DNA of 64,000 nt from positions 44,266 through 108,265 of the forward strand of contig NZ_JAIZZK010000013.1 of NCBI RefSeq assembly GCF_020443705.1, in the 5' to 3' direction. The first letter of the stretch is position 1, and the number at the start of each line of letters is the position of its first letter. The translations under genes and the position numbers were made by a program. This DNA is from Clostridium algoriphilum. GTDB taxonomy: Bacteria > Bacillota > Clostridia > Clostridiales > Clostridiaceae. The notes under the pieces are model-generated. The model was given only the letters and a program-made list of their open reading frames with translations. It made no database searches and was not told the DNA's origin. Shown piece after piece: positions 55,323 through 64,000 of this stretch.

Positions 55323-56696
55323 TTACCTTACCTTTCTGCCTTTTCTTTTTAAGAGTTTCCCCCAGCCTGGCTCTCCTTTAAATTCTCCATTTTCAAATAC
55401 TATTTTCCCTCTTGACAGCGTCATTACAGGATAGCCTTTAATTTTAGTTCCTTCCCAAATGGTATGATCAACATTGGAGTGCATATTTTCTTTTGTTATA
55501 GTAACTTCCTTCTCTGGATCATAAATCACTATATCTGCGTCACTTCCTGGAGCTATAGTTCCTTTTGCTGGAGCACACCCAAATATTTTTGCTGGATTCG
55601 AGGAGCATAACTCTACAACCTTATTAAAGGATAGTCTACCTTTATTTGCTTCACTAAGCATATATGGATACATATTTTCTACACCCATGCATCCATTTGG
55701 TATTTTAGTAAAATCATCTTTTCCCCAATCTTTCTCATAACTTTGGAATGGACAATGATCTGTTGCAATAGTCGCAATATCACCAGTTTTTATTCCTTCC
55801 CATAAAGCATCTTGGCTTTCTTGACCTTTTATTGGTGGAGAGCATACAAAATTTCTTCCATCTTCTCTTTTATAGACATCACTATTAAAATTCAAATATT
55901 GAGGACAAGTCTCTGCATATATTTCATACCCTTCACTTCTCGCCTTTTTAACTTCATCCATGCCTTCTTTATTAGCTAGATGAACTATATATAATGGTGC
56001 ATTAAATGATTTAGCCCAATGTATAGCTCGCTTGTCAGCTTCTGCTTCTACAAATTCAGGTCTAGATAAATAATGATACCATGCAGATGTTTTGCCTTCA
56101 CTTAAGTACTCTTCTATTCTTGAATCAATTAAATCTGCATTTTCGGCATGAACACTAATCATAGCTCCAGTTTCACTAGATTTTTTTAATGCTTTACAAA
56201 GCACAGCATCATCAACCATTAAACCTTCTTTTTTATATACCATAAAGACCTTAAAGCTTGGAATACCATAATCCACTGCACTTTGAAATTCTTCTAATAC
56301 TTTAGGGGTAAGATCAGTTATAGCTACGTGAAACGCATAATCTACGCAAGCGTTGGGGGCACAAAGCTTATCTCTATTTTGGGCAGTTTGAATTATTCCA
56401 TCTCCCTTTTGTTGAATTGCAAAATCAAACACAGTGGTTACACCTCCACATGCCGCAGCCCTTGTACCAGCTTCATAGTTATCTGATGAAACCGTGCCTC
56501 CAAAAGGCATCTGTAAATGTGTATGGGCATCTAAGGCCCCTGGAATTATATATTTACCCTTTGCATCTATAACCCTTGATAAAGGATCAATAATATCTTT
56601 ACCTATAACAGAAATCTTTCCATCCTCTATACCTATATCAGCTATATAAGTATCAATTGCAGTTATTATTGTTCCATTCTTTATTACTAAGTCCAT
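55323..56696 (-). CDS. hydA: Dihydropyrimidinase/hydantoinase
   Basis: A 457-residue amidohydrolase. Metal site DAHTHLQMPFGG, the lysine in SFKVFMVYK that is carbamylated, then YAETCPQYLNF and ATDHCPF. It opens dihydrouracil, dihydrothymine or hydantoin rings to N-carbamoyl amino acids. The frame is open 16 codons upstream; MDLVIKNG at 56696 is the normal family start and GGGAG lies upstream. Fits second step of reductive pyrimidine breakdown, between PreA and the M20 hydrolase. Confidence 0.93.
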   Translation of the reverse strand: MDLVIKNGTIITAIDTYIADIGIEDGKISVIGKDIIDPLSRVIDAKGKYIIPGALDAHTHLQMPFGGTVSSDNYEAGTRAAACGGVTTVFDFAIQQKGDGIIQTAQNRDKLCAPNACVDYAFHVAITDLTPKVLEEFQSAVDYGIPSFKVFMVYKKEGLMVDDAVLCKALKKSSETGAMISVHAENADLIDSRIEEYLSEGKTSAWYHYLSRPEFVEAEADKRAIHWAKSFNAPLYIVHLANKEGMDEVKKARSEGYEIYAETCPQYLNFNSDVYKREDGRNFVCSPPIKGQESQDALWEGIKTGDIATIATDHCPFQSYEKDWGKDDFTKIPNGCMGVENMYPYMLSEANKGRLSFNKVVELCSSNPAKIFGCAPAKGTIAPGSDADIVIYDPEKEVTITKENMHSNVDHTIWEGTKIKGYPVMTLSRGKIVFENGEFKGEPGWGKLLKRKGRKVR

Positions 56697-56765
56697 ATTA
56701 TACACATCTCCCATAAATTTTATAACTTCTGCGCATATAATCATGCACAGAAGTTATTATTTTAA

Positions 56766-58313
56766 TTAACAAACATTAGTTTTTTCTATATTCTGGTCAG
56801 AAGAATTTTCTACTACTTCTGTTATTCTTACGCTTTCTTCTTCTGATAGGAGAGTAACTTTATCATTTTTCATAAGAAGCGTATATATTAGCATTCCTAA
56901 AAGAAATCCAATTATCCACCCACTATCAGCTAAGAAACCAAGACTTGGAACAAACTTTCCTATGATAGGAGGTATAGCTGCGAGTATCCAAGCGTATATA
57001 GCATTTTTGTTGACACCATTTTTGTACCAGTAACGTCCTTCACTGCCAGCAAACAGAGAATATACATCTATAACTTTTTTACGATGAATATAATAATCTG
57101 CAATAAATATACCAGCTAAAGGTCCAAGTAATAATCCATAAGTTCCGAGCCATCCAAAAATATATGCACTTGCTGTAGACATTAGTTTCCAAGGCATTAT
57201 TGCTACTCCAAGAACCCCTGTTATAAGTGTTGCCTTCTTAAATGATATCTTCTTAGGGCTTAAATTTGATATATCATTAGATGTTGCCACTGCATTCGCT
57301 GCAATATTAGTCGTAAGTGTTGCAATTGTTATTCCTATTGCCCCTATTATAGCAGCCATAGGGCTATCTATCTTTTGAATAACCTGTACTGGATCCCATA
57401 TAAATTCACCATATAAAACCTTTGTAGCTCCTGTTACAAATACTCCCACGAAAGAAAATGCAAGCATAGTTAAAGGCAATCCCAAAATTTGTCCTTTTGC
57501 TTGATCCTTTTGACTCTTTGCATATCTACTAAAGTCAGGAATATTCAATGAAAGTGTAGACCAGAATGCTATATTTGCTGTCAAACTTACCATAAATGTT
57601 TTCCAAAAATTTGTAGCTTTGTTTCCAACAGGCATATTGAATATATCTCCTACACTTTTTCCTGAACCTACTACTGATGTAAACGCCCAATACATTAAAG
57701 CCAAGGATATTATACCAAGTATTGGTGCTCCCCAAGATTCCATAAATTTTATAGCTTCAAGTCCTTTATATGCTATAGCTACATTTACTGCCCAGAATGC
57801 AAAGAAAGAAATCCAAATCCCAAGTGACCAATGCGCCCATGCTGGACTTAATGTAGAAAATACGGTATTTATTGCTTCTCCACCAATCCAGCATTGAATT
57901 CCAAACCAACCTGCACCCACAATTCCTCTTGCCATAGCCGCAATGTTTGAACCTCTCACTCCAAATGATAACCTCGCAAATACTGGGTACGGTATACCAT
58001 ATTTGGTACCTGCATGTGAATTTAACTGCATAGGAATTAATACTATAAGATTGCCGAGTGTAATATTCAAAAGTGCTTGCCACCAGGTTAAACCTGCTGC
58101 CATTATACCAGAAGCCATCATATATGTAGGTATGCAGACACACATTCCTATCCATAAAGCAGCAATGTTGTAAGCTCCCCAAGTTCTTTCTTTAATTTTT
58201 GTTGCTGCTAAATCAACATTATAATAAGGGCTATCTTTTACTTTACTTACTGCTGCATCTGTTAATTCAAACAACCCTCTAATTTCTCTTTGCGTCTTTA
58301 CTACTTTTGACAT
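56766..58313 (-). CDS. NCS1-family nucleobase/hydantoin permease
   Basis: A 515-residue transporter with about 12 helices. WGAYNIAALWIGMCVCIPTYM in helix 1, ARLSFGVRGSNIAAMARGIVGAGWFGIQ and NIPDFSRYAKSQKDQ are typical of NCS1 proteins (Mhp1 hydantoin, PucI allantoin, uracil permeases). It should bring the substrate of the operon into the cell with sodium or protons. GGGGGAG precedes the ATG. Confidence 0.92.
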   Translation of the reverse strand: MSKVVKTQREIRGLFELTDAAVSKVKDSPYYNVDLAATKIKERTWGAYNIAALWIGMCVCIPTYMMASGIMAAGLTWWQALLNITLGNLIVLIPMQLNSHAGTKYGIPYPVFARLSFGVRGSNIAAMARGIVGAGWFGIQCWIGGEAINTVFSTLSPAWAHWSLGIWISFFAFWAVNVAIAYKGLEAIKFMESWGAPILGIISLALMYWAFTSVVGSGKSVGDIFNMPVGNKATNFWKTFMVSLTANIAFWSTLSLNIPDFSRYAKSQKDQAKGQILGLPLTMLAFSFVGVFVTGATKVLYGEFIWDPVQVIQKIDSPMAAIIGAIGITIATLTTNIAANAVATSNDISNLSPKKISFKKATLITGVLGVAIMPWKLMSTASAYIFGWLGTYGLLLGPLAGIFIADYYIHRKKVIDVYSLFAGSEGRYWYKNGVNKNAIYAWILAAIPPIIGKFVPSLGFLADSGWIIGFLLGMLIYTLLMKNDKVTLLSEEESVRITEVVENSSDQNIEKTNVC

Positions 58314-58336
58314 ATTATACTCCCCCTAACAATTAA

Positions 58337-59656
58337 TTACCACTTAAGTGGTTCAAAAGCTTTATCTTCACAACCAATAACTTTTAAAAATATTGCTACA
58401 TTGCCTATTAAAGCTTTTGATATAAAGTCAGTTCGTACCTTGTCGTATGGTGTATGAGCATATTGCTCCTGCATAGGTGAATATCCAATAGTTGGTTTTC
58501 TGTCTATGCCTGCAGTTTTACTAGCATCTGTTCCAAATTCCCAATATCCATATTTGACCGTTTGACCAACTTCCTTAAGACCTTCAGCCGCTGCTAATAC
58601 AAAGGGATGATCTTCTGCTATTTTCCATGGACTCATATCTTTAACAGCTTCATACTCTACCCCTGTATAAGACTTTTCTAATGCAGCTTTCACCTTTATA
58701 GAAGCTTTAAATTCTGGATCTGTTTTAACTATTTGATGTATAAGTTTCTCTATTTCAGCTTTTGATGTTTCAGCAGTCTCTCCTGGAATAGTTCTCCTAT
58801 CTATTGAAAGCATACATTTATCAGGTATAATGGACAATGCTCCTGGTGAGCATTCTATTATATTTATAGATATAGATGCTTTTCCTAATTTATCATCACA
58901 AGGAAGTGATGGATAAAGCTCATCTTTTATTTTACTTATAAGTGGTATTGCCTTATAAATAGAATTAACTCCAAGCCATGGCGAACTTCCATGACAGGTT
59001 CTACCATAAATCGTTGACAAAAACTCTACTCTTCCTCTATGTCCACAATAAATTTTTAATGAGGTAGCTTCGGAGGATACCATAGCATCATAATTTATTC
59101 CTTTTGCAGGAAATGTCTTATCAATAAGATGGATCATTCCCACCATTTCAGCTGGTTCTTCCTGTACAACTCCAGTAAACATATAGTTCCCTTTAAATCC
59201 ATAACCTAAATATTTAAGTCTTGCGAGTATTCCACCTGCATATATTTGTGCGGCTTCTCCTGCCTTTACATCTGAAGCTGCCCGTCCATGAATACACTCT
59301 GCTATTTCTGTTACTGATTTATCCTGTGCATTTACTTCACATAAATCTATTTCCCCACCATAAGGATCGTACCCCTCCCAATTGTTTACATCTCCTGGGC
59401 TAACATGATCTAAATGAGAGTTATACATTATAGTTGGCCCCGGCTCGGTTCCTTTTACAATTCCAACAATGTTTCCCATATCATCTCTAAAGTATTCATC
59501 ATATTCAAGCTTCCTCATTTCAGAAAGTATCAGGTCAGATACAGCTTTTTCTGTACTACTTATACTTGGAGTTTGTATTAACTTCTGAGTAAATTTTATA
59601 GTACCTGATTTAAACTCCTCACCTAGCTCTGTTATAACTTCAATTATATCTCTCAT
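58337..59656 (-). CDS. M20-family amidohydrolase/peptidase (YgeY-like)
   Basis: A 439-residue zinc hydrolase: YNSHLDHVSPGD, a Glu pair in VVQEEPAE, and a dimerisation lid with HGSSPWLGVNSIYK. Closest in pattern to YgeY, a member linked to nitrogen and selenium-related catabolic clusters. In this operon the likely role is removal of the carbamoyl group from N-carbamoyl-beta-alanine (beta-ureidopropionase step). Start at 59656 is eight bases after GGGGGGG; a longer open frame begins at 59695. Substrate is inferred from context. Confidence 0.82.
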   Translation of the reverse strand: MRDIIEVITELGEEFKSGTIKFTQKLIQTPSISSTEKAVSDLILSEMRKLEYDEYFRDDMGNIVGIVKGTEPGPTIMYNSHLDHVSPGDVNNWEGYDPYGGEIDLCEVNAQDKSVTEIAECIHGRAASDVKAGEAAQIYAGGILARLKYLGYGFKGNYMFTGVVQEEPAEMVGMIHLIDKTFPAKGINYDAMVSSEATSLKIYCGHRGRVEFLSTIYGRTCHGSSPWLGVNSIYKAIPLISKIKDELYPSLPCDDKLGKASISINIIECSPGALSIIPDKCMLSIDRRTIPGETAETSKAEIEKLIHQIVKTDPEFKASIKVKAALEKSYTGVEYEAVKDMSPWKIAEDHPFVLAAAEGLKEVGQTVKYGYWEFGTDASKTAGIDRKPTIGYSPMQEQYAHTPYDKVRTDFISKALIGNVAIFLKVIGCEDKAFEPLKW

Positions 59657-59732
59657 AAATTTAACCCCCCCCACCGTAAAATCTGTTTTTATCATGTCCT
59701 CAGGCCTATGACAATAAAACTCCTCAGATTTT

Positions 59733-61067
59733 CTAAATTAATTCTTCATCTACATAACTTAATACTTCATCAAGCATAACTAGAGCCTCTTTGAGCTCCT
59801 CTTCCTTTATAATTAATGGAGGTGCTACAATAATACAATTTTCATGAGAATAGGTAGAAAATCCTTTATCCTTTAATGCTCCTACAATTTTACCCATAAT
59901 TTTATCTGGGTCTTTGCCGTAAGGAACTATTGCCTCTTTTGTAGCTTTATCCTTAACTAATTCCACTGCTGAAAATAAGCCTATATATCTTACATCACCT
60001 ACTGATGCATGTTTTCCTTTTAATTTTTCTAGTTCTTTTCCCAATACTTTTCCCATAGCTTTGCAATTATCTATAAGGTTTTCATCATCATATACTTCTA
60101 GAGTCGCACAACCAGCTGCACAACTTAAAGGATGCGCGTTGTACGTAAGTCCACAATATAAAACATTATCATCAAAATATTTTGCTATTTTCTCATTTAC
60201 TATAACTCCGCCTAATGGAACGTAACCGCAAGTTATACCTTTCGCGAAAGTAATCATGTCAGGTTCTAAATTCCAGTTATTGCACCCAAACCATTCTCCT
60301 GTTCTTCCCCATCCTGTCATAACCTCATCACACACAAGCATAATTCCATAATCGTCACATATTTTCCTTAGCCCTTGTAGATACCCCTTAGGAGGAATTA
60401 TTACACCATTACTTCCAGTTATAGTTTCAATAAAAATTGCAGCTACAGACTCAGCACCTTCATATATAATTTGTTCTCGAAGTTTATCAACATAATATTT
60501 ACTTGCTGCCTCCTCAGATTTAAACTCTATACCTTCTCTGTAAATGTATGGATCAAAGAATTTTACAAATCCAGGAATGCCAGGTTCACAAGTATAACGT
60601 CTTGGTTCTCCCGAAAGATTTGCTGCTCCATATGAAGCTCCATGGTAAGACCTATATCTTGAGAATACTTTATTTCTGCCTGTTACCATCTTCGCCATTT
60701 TTATTGCATTTTCATTAGATTCAGCTCCACTTAAAGTAAAAAATACTTTTGCCATGTTGCCTGGAGCTTTGTCTATTACTTTAGCTGCTAGCTTTGATCT
60801 AACATCCACTGCATAACCCGGTCCCATATAAGCCATCTTTTCAGCTTGTTGTTTTATAGCCTGGATAATTTTTTTGTTACCATGACCAACATTAAGGTTT
60901 ACTAGTTGGGATGACATATCAAAGTATTTTTTCCCATCGCTATCCCAAAAATAAATACCCTCAGCTTTTTCTATTACAATCGGGTTTAAATTTCCTTGAG
61001 CACTCCAAGAATGCAGATTATATTTTTTATCTTGCTGTTTAATTTTATTAGCTTCTAAAATTTCCAT
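59733..61067 (-). CDS. Class III aminotransferase (probable beta-alanine/omega-amino acid type)
   Basis: A 444-residue PLP enzyme. FFTLSGAESNENAIKMAK, DEVMTGWGRTGEWFGC and PLP lysine in ITFAKGITCGYVPLGG mark the class III (omega-amino acid) aminotransferases. In this cluster it probably moves the amino group of beta-alanine to pyruvate or 2-oxoglutarate, giving malonate semialdehyde. AGGGG precedes the ATG. Confidence 0.88.
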   Translation of the reverse strand: MEILEANKIKQQDKKYNLHSWSAQGNLNPIVIEKAEGIYFWDSDGKKYFDMSSQLVNLNVGHGNKKIIQAIKQQAEKMAYMGPGYAVDVRSKLAAKVIDKAPGNMAKVFFTLSGAESNENAIKMAKMVTGRNKVFSRYRSYHGASYGAANLSGEPRRYTCEPGIPGFVKFFDPYIYREGIEFKSEEAASKYYVDKLREQIIYEGAESVAAIFIETITGSNGVIIPPKGYLQGLRKICDDYGIMLVCDEVMTGWGRTGEWFGCNNWNLEPDMITFAKGITCGYVPLGGVIVNEKIAKYFDDNVLYCGLTYNAHPLSCAAGCATLEVYDDENLIDNCKAMGKVLGKELEKLKGKHASVGDVRYIGLFSAVELVKDKATKEAIVPYGKDPDKIMGKIVGALKDKGFSTYSHENCIIVAPPLIIKEEELKEALVMLDEVLSYVDEELI

Positions 61068-61102
61068 ATTTCACCCCTAATTAATATTTTTTCTACAATA
61101 GA

Positions 61103-61894
61103 TTACTTTTCAACAATTCGGTCCAAAGGTCTTTTATGAAATAATTTTTTCAAAAGTTCCGGCAATAAAAAAGATAATACAGTTCCAAATATTAGAATCG
61201 TTGAAACTGAAGCAATAGTCGGAGTTATGTTATTTCTCATACTTTCCCACATAGCTATTGGTAGTGTTTTTGTATCAGTACCGGATAAAAATATTGTAAC
61301 TGTTATCTCATCGAGTGATGTAATGAAAGCAAATAAACATGCAGATAACATTGAAGTTTTAATTTGAGGTAATATAATTTTAAAAAATACACCAAAGGGT
61401 TTTGAACCAAGTCCAGCAGCTGCAAGCTCAATGTTAGAATCTACTCCTTTAAGCCCTGCAGTTAATGTAATAAATACTATTGGTATCGCAAGCAAAGTAT
61501 GCGACAATACAAGTCCTGTAATAGTATTGTTTAACCTAAGTGGTGCATAAAAATTATAAAGTGCTATACCTATAATTACAACCGGTATTACCATTGGTGC
61601 AACCATTAAAGCCATAAATGCTTTCTTGTATTTAAAATCTGTTCGAGAAACAGCCATCGCAGCTAGTGTTCCTATGATTACTGCAAATATCGCAGTTAAA
61701 CATGCAACCCCAAGACTTCTAAAAAAGCATTCAATCCATTCTTCATTTTGAAGGAAATCTTGATACCACTTCGTTGAAAATCCGATTGGTGGAAATGTAA
61801 AATAATTCACGGATGTAAATGATAATGGTATTAATACTAAAATTGGAACTATTATAAAAAGCAATACCAATATTGCTATAATTGCAAGCCACAT
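61103..61894 (-). CDS. potC: ABC transporter permease, PotC-like
   Basis: A 263-residue inner-membrane permease with six helices and the EAA loop ELAAAGLGSKPFGVFFKIILPQIK. Type of the spermidine/putrescine and related import systems. Two bases after potB; 35 bases before the aminotransferase. AGGAGG precedes the ATG. Confidence 0.9.
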   Translation of the reverse strand: MWLAIIAILVLLFIIVPILVLIPLSFTSVNYFTFPPIGFSTKWYQDFLQNEEWIECFFRSLGVACLTAIFAVIIGTLAAMAVSRTDFKYKKAFMALMVAPMVIPVVIIGIALYNFYAPLRLNNTITGLVLSHTLLAIPIVFITLTAGLKGVDSNIELAAAGLGSKPFGVFFKIILPQIKTSMLSACLFAFITSLDEITVTIFLSGTDTKTLPIAMWESMRNNITPTIASVSTILIFGTVLSFLLPELLKKLFHKRPLDRIVEK

Positions 61895-61896
61895 AA

Positions 61897-62802
61897 TTAA
61901 TCCTCCTTAAGTGCAGGATGGTTTCTCATTAAGAAGAGTAATCCACCAAGCAATACTAGTGTGATTAAAAATAATACTAATGCAAGAGCCGATGCTAAAG
62001 ACCAGTTCAAAGTATTACTTATATTATTTTGAATAAGCATAGAAATCGTCATGTCCTGAGCACCACCAAGTAATGCCGGAGTAATAAAGTAACCTAAAGC
62101 AAGAATAAATACTAGCATTGATCCTGATAATATTCCAGGAACTGATAACGGGAAAAATATTTCCCAAAATGCTCTTGTAGGTTTTGCTCCCATTACTTGA
62201 GCTACTTGAACTAAATTTCTATCTATTCCTTCCATTGTTGAATATACATTCAAAATCATATAAGGAAGTAATACATGAGTCATTCCTATTAATACCCCTG
62301 TTGTGTTATACACCAAAGAAACAGGTTGACTTGTAATTCCCAAACTTTTTAGAATAGAATTAACTACCCCTTGATCTTGAAGTACTACTATCCAAGAGAA
62401 AGTTCTTACAAGTAAACTTATCCAAAATGGTATCATAATAAGTTGCAATATAACTTTCTTTAATTTAGGAGATTTTAATTTTATAATAAAGTAAGAAACC
62501 GGATATGAAAGTACTAAACAACTTATAGTAACTAAAAATGCAATTTTTAATGTAAGAAATATAACCTTTAAATATATTTGCTCTGTAAAAACCTGCGATA
62601 AATATTTCATTGTAAAACCATTTTCATCTACTACACTTAATTTAAATAGGTTTATCATAGGTATAAATGTAGTAATCAAAATAAAAGCTACCGGTAATAA
62701 AATCATAATCCATTTAGGATCTAACATTTTCTTTAATTTAATGGAAAAGGGTACATTTTCATTATGTATCCCTTTGTTTGTTTTTGAATATTCATGTTCC
62801 AT
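61897..62802 (-). CDS. potB: ABC transporter permease, PotB-like
   Basis: A 301-residue permease with six helices and the EAA loop VQVAQVMGAKPTRAFWEIFFP. Together with PotC-like and the binding protein it forms the membrane part of an importer. AGGGGGT-type Shine-Dalgarno before the ATG. Second gene of the operon, 25 bases after potD. Confidence 0.9.
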   Translation of the reverse strand: MEHEYSKTNKGIHNENVPFSIKLKKMLDPKWIMILLPVAFILITTFIPMINLFKLSVVDENGFTMKYLSQVFTEQIYLKVIFLTLKIAFLVTISCLVLSYPVSYFIIKLKSPKLKKVILQLIMIPFWISLLVRTFSWIVVLQDQGVVNSILKSLGITSQPVSLVYNTTGVLIGMTHVLLPYMILNVYSTMEGIDRNLVQVAQVMGAKPTRAFWEIFFPLSVPGILSGSMLVFILALGYFITPALLGGAQDMTISMLIQNNISNTLNWSLASALALVLFLITLVLLGGLLFLMRNHPALKED

Positions 62803-62827
62803 AACTATACCCCCGAATCTTCTTATA

Positions 62828-63868
62828 TTATTTTAAAAGCCATTTTTGGAAACGTGCATCTACAGCATTGAAATTGTCTGCCCACCACTTAATATCGGCA
62901 ACAGTTTGCTTAGCGCTACTAGTTGATTTTCCTAGTCTAGTTTTAATTTCTTCACTTAATAATGGTAATGCCTTTGAATTAGTTGGACCATAGTCTACTA
63001 GCTTTGAAAATTCAGCTTGAGTTTCTGCTGTAGTACAGTAATTAATAAATTTCATTGCTAAATCTTTGTTTTTTGATCCTTTTGGTACTACCCAAGAATC
63101 TGCAAGTATTATAGCTTGATTATACTCAACGTCCACTGGAGAACCTTGTTTTTTAGCGGCAAGTACTCTTCCGTTCCAGGCTGCAGCTGCAGTAACTTCA
63201 CCAGTTGCAAGTAGTTGTGGTGCTTGTGCTCCAGATGTCCACCATGATTTTACACTAGGCTTAATTTTATCAAGTTTTGCAAAAGCCCTGTCAACATCTA
63301 ATGGATATAATTTATCTGGTTTAACTCCATCTGCAAGTAATGCAGCTTCTAAAGTACCCTCAGCAAATTTTTGAAAAGAACGAGCTCCTGGAAATTTCTT
63401 TGTATCCCAAACGTCACTCCAAGTCGTTGGGTGATTAGCAGCAGTAAAAGAATTTGTGTTGTATGAAATCGCAACAGCAAAGGTTTCAGATGCAATACCA
63501 TAATCTGAAATAAATTTTTTATCTACACCATCAGTTTTTATTACATTATAATCAAGTTTTTCAAATAAATTATCCTTTGCTCCTCTTATAGCAAAATCCG
63601 CATCAACGTTAACAACATCCCATTCTATATTTCCTGATTGCTCCATCGCCTTAAATTTACCATAATCTGTAGGAGATACAATTTTAATTTTTACATTATA
63701 TTTCTTTTCAAATGGTTCATACCTAGCTTTCTTACTAACGTCTGTATAATTTCCACCCCAGTCAACTACCACTAATTCCTTCGTTGCCGTAGTTGCAGTT
63801 TTAGATCCACACCCTGTAAGATTTAATATAAGCCCTAAACATAAAATACCCGTTAATATTTTTTTCAT
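62828..63868 (-). CDS. potD: ABC transporter substrate-binding lipoprotein, PotD-like
   Basis: A 346-residue extracellular solute-binding protein (family 1, spermidine/putrescine-like). Signal peptide with lipobox LTGC at about 17-20; then LVVVDWGGNYTDVSKKARYEPFEK, WDVVNVDADFA and NYCTTAETQAEFS. Catch-and-deliver subunit of the importer. First gene of the operon. The ATPase (PotA) is not encoded before or after it in this window. Actual ligand is uncertain and could be a pyrimidine-breakdown compound or a polyamine. Confidence 0.88.
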   Translation of the reverse strand: MKKILTGILCLGLILNLTGCGSKTATTATKELVVVDWGGNYTDVSKKARYEPFEKKYNVKIKIVSPTDYGKFKAMEQSGNIEWDVVNVDADFAIRGAKDNLFEKLDYNVIKTDGVDKKFISDYGIASETFAVAISYNTNSFTAANHPTTWSDVWDTKKFPGARSFQKFAEGTLEAALLADGVKPDKLYPLDVDRAFAKLDKIKPSVKSWWTSGAQAPQLLATGEVTAAAAWNGRVLAAKKQGSPVDVEYNQAIILADSWVVPKGSKNKDLAMKFINYCTTAETQAEFSKLVDYGPTNSKALPLLSEEIKTRLGKSTSSAKQTVADIKWWADNFNAVDARFQKWLLK

Positions 63869-63890
63869 TTTAATATCTCCCCCTTAAACT

Positions 63891-63910
63891 AGATAGTGTT
63901 AACACTATCT
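63891..63910. promoter_or_regulatory. Perfect 20-nt palindrome upstream of potD (operator candidate)
   Basis: AGATAGTGTTAACACTATCT is identical on both strands, 23-42 bases upstream of the potD start. A perfect 20-base palindrome before a catabolic operon strongly suggests a repressor or activator site. Regulator not in the window. Confidence 0.7.
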
Positions 63911-63926
63911 TTGTTTTATTTATTTG

Positions 63927-63948
63927 AATCCTTGCATTAGCAAGGGTT
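63927..63948 (-). terminator. Hairpin upstream of potD
   Basis: AATCCTTGC and GCAAGGGTT form a 9-bp stem with a four-base loop in the leader. A T-tract is not obvious, so it may be a leader structure or the terminator of an upstream gene rather than an attenuator. Confidence 0.35.
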
Positions 63949-64000
63949 TAAGCTACTTTTATAATAAAAAAAACAATGACCCCCTCTATTTGTTATAATT

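Noticed and set aside
57766..58182. 138-residue frame inside the NCS1 permease gene on the same strand
   Set aside because: Wrong frame within a well-supported transporter gene; Trp/Cys/Tyr-rich as expected from frame-shifted membrane codons.

Overview
The window is AT-rich chromosomal DNA with strong AGGAGG-type ribosome binding sites, closely spaced genes and many U-tract hairpin terminators. Gene content points to an anaerobic, motile, Gram-positive firmicute of the Clostridium type: motAB, clpSA, the HydG maturase of [FeFe]-hydrogenase with its TM1266-type partner, S-box and TPP riboswitches, ThiT, and low-GC-type regulators. I see no rRNA, tRNA, CRISPR array, prophage or insertion sequence. 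Several starts were moved downstream of the longest open frame because a Shine-Dalgarno sequence lies inside the extension.

Layout. 1-3.2 kb: a partial metallo-beta-lactamase-fold gene, a glyoxalase and a motAB pair. 3.2-9.7 kb (minus): clpA-clpS, a small unknown gene, a Nudix hydrolase and proB-proA. 10-12.5 kb: a hemerythrin-like gene, unknown small genes and the C-terminal remnant of a dicarboxylate symporter. 12.6-16.7 kb: a LytS/LytT-type two-component system next to a CstA-family transporter with a 21-nt-period direct repeat, a likely metabolite (pyruvate-like) sensing unit. 16.8-24.1 kb: exonuclease, thioesterase, a second two-component system, a Cys-repeat exported protein, a zinc-ribbon miniprotein and an M29 aminopeptidase. 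24.4-26.4 kb: marR-MFS efflux operon with two palindromic operators around an almost ideal promoter.

26.5-35.6 kb: two methionine-rich repeat proteins, a sugar acetyltransferase, a degenerate PLP-fold/GNAT fusion, an amino-acid permease, a YbaK deacylase and an ABC-2 exporter. 36-39.1 kb: a second YbaK-like gene, then the S-box riboswitch controlling metY-metA. 39.2-41.5 kb: a TetR/MFS pair resembling lmrAB, with the same operator before each gene. 41.5-43.5 kb: hydG and a TM1266-type gene behind a structured leader ending in an intrinsic terminator, which I cannot assign to a known RNA class. 44.6-45.4 kb: TPP riboswitch and thiT. 46.3-49.9 kb: glycerate permease, glycerate kinase and a CdaR regulator.

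53.8-63.9 kb: a nine-gene minus-strand operon: polyamine-type ABC transporter (potD-potB-potC without an ATPase), class III aminotransferase, M20 hydrolase, NCS1 permease, dihydropyrimidinase, a stand-alone PreT-like Fe-S domain and PreA. Together these could take up pyrimidines or hydantoins and degrade them reductively (uracil to dihydrouracil to N-carbamoyl-beta-alanine to beta-alanine to malonate semialdehyde). A perfect 20-nt palindrome precedes the operon. The best candidates for undescribed biology are the hydG leader RNA, the Met-rich repeat proteins, the truncated PreT and the PLP/GNAT fusion.
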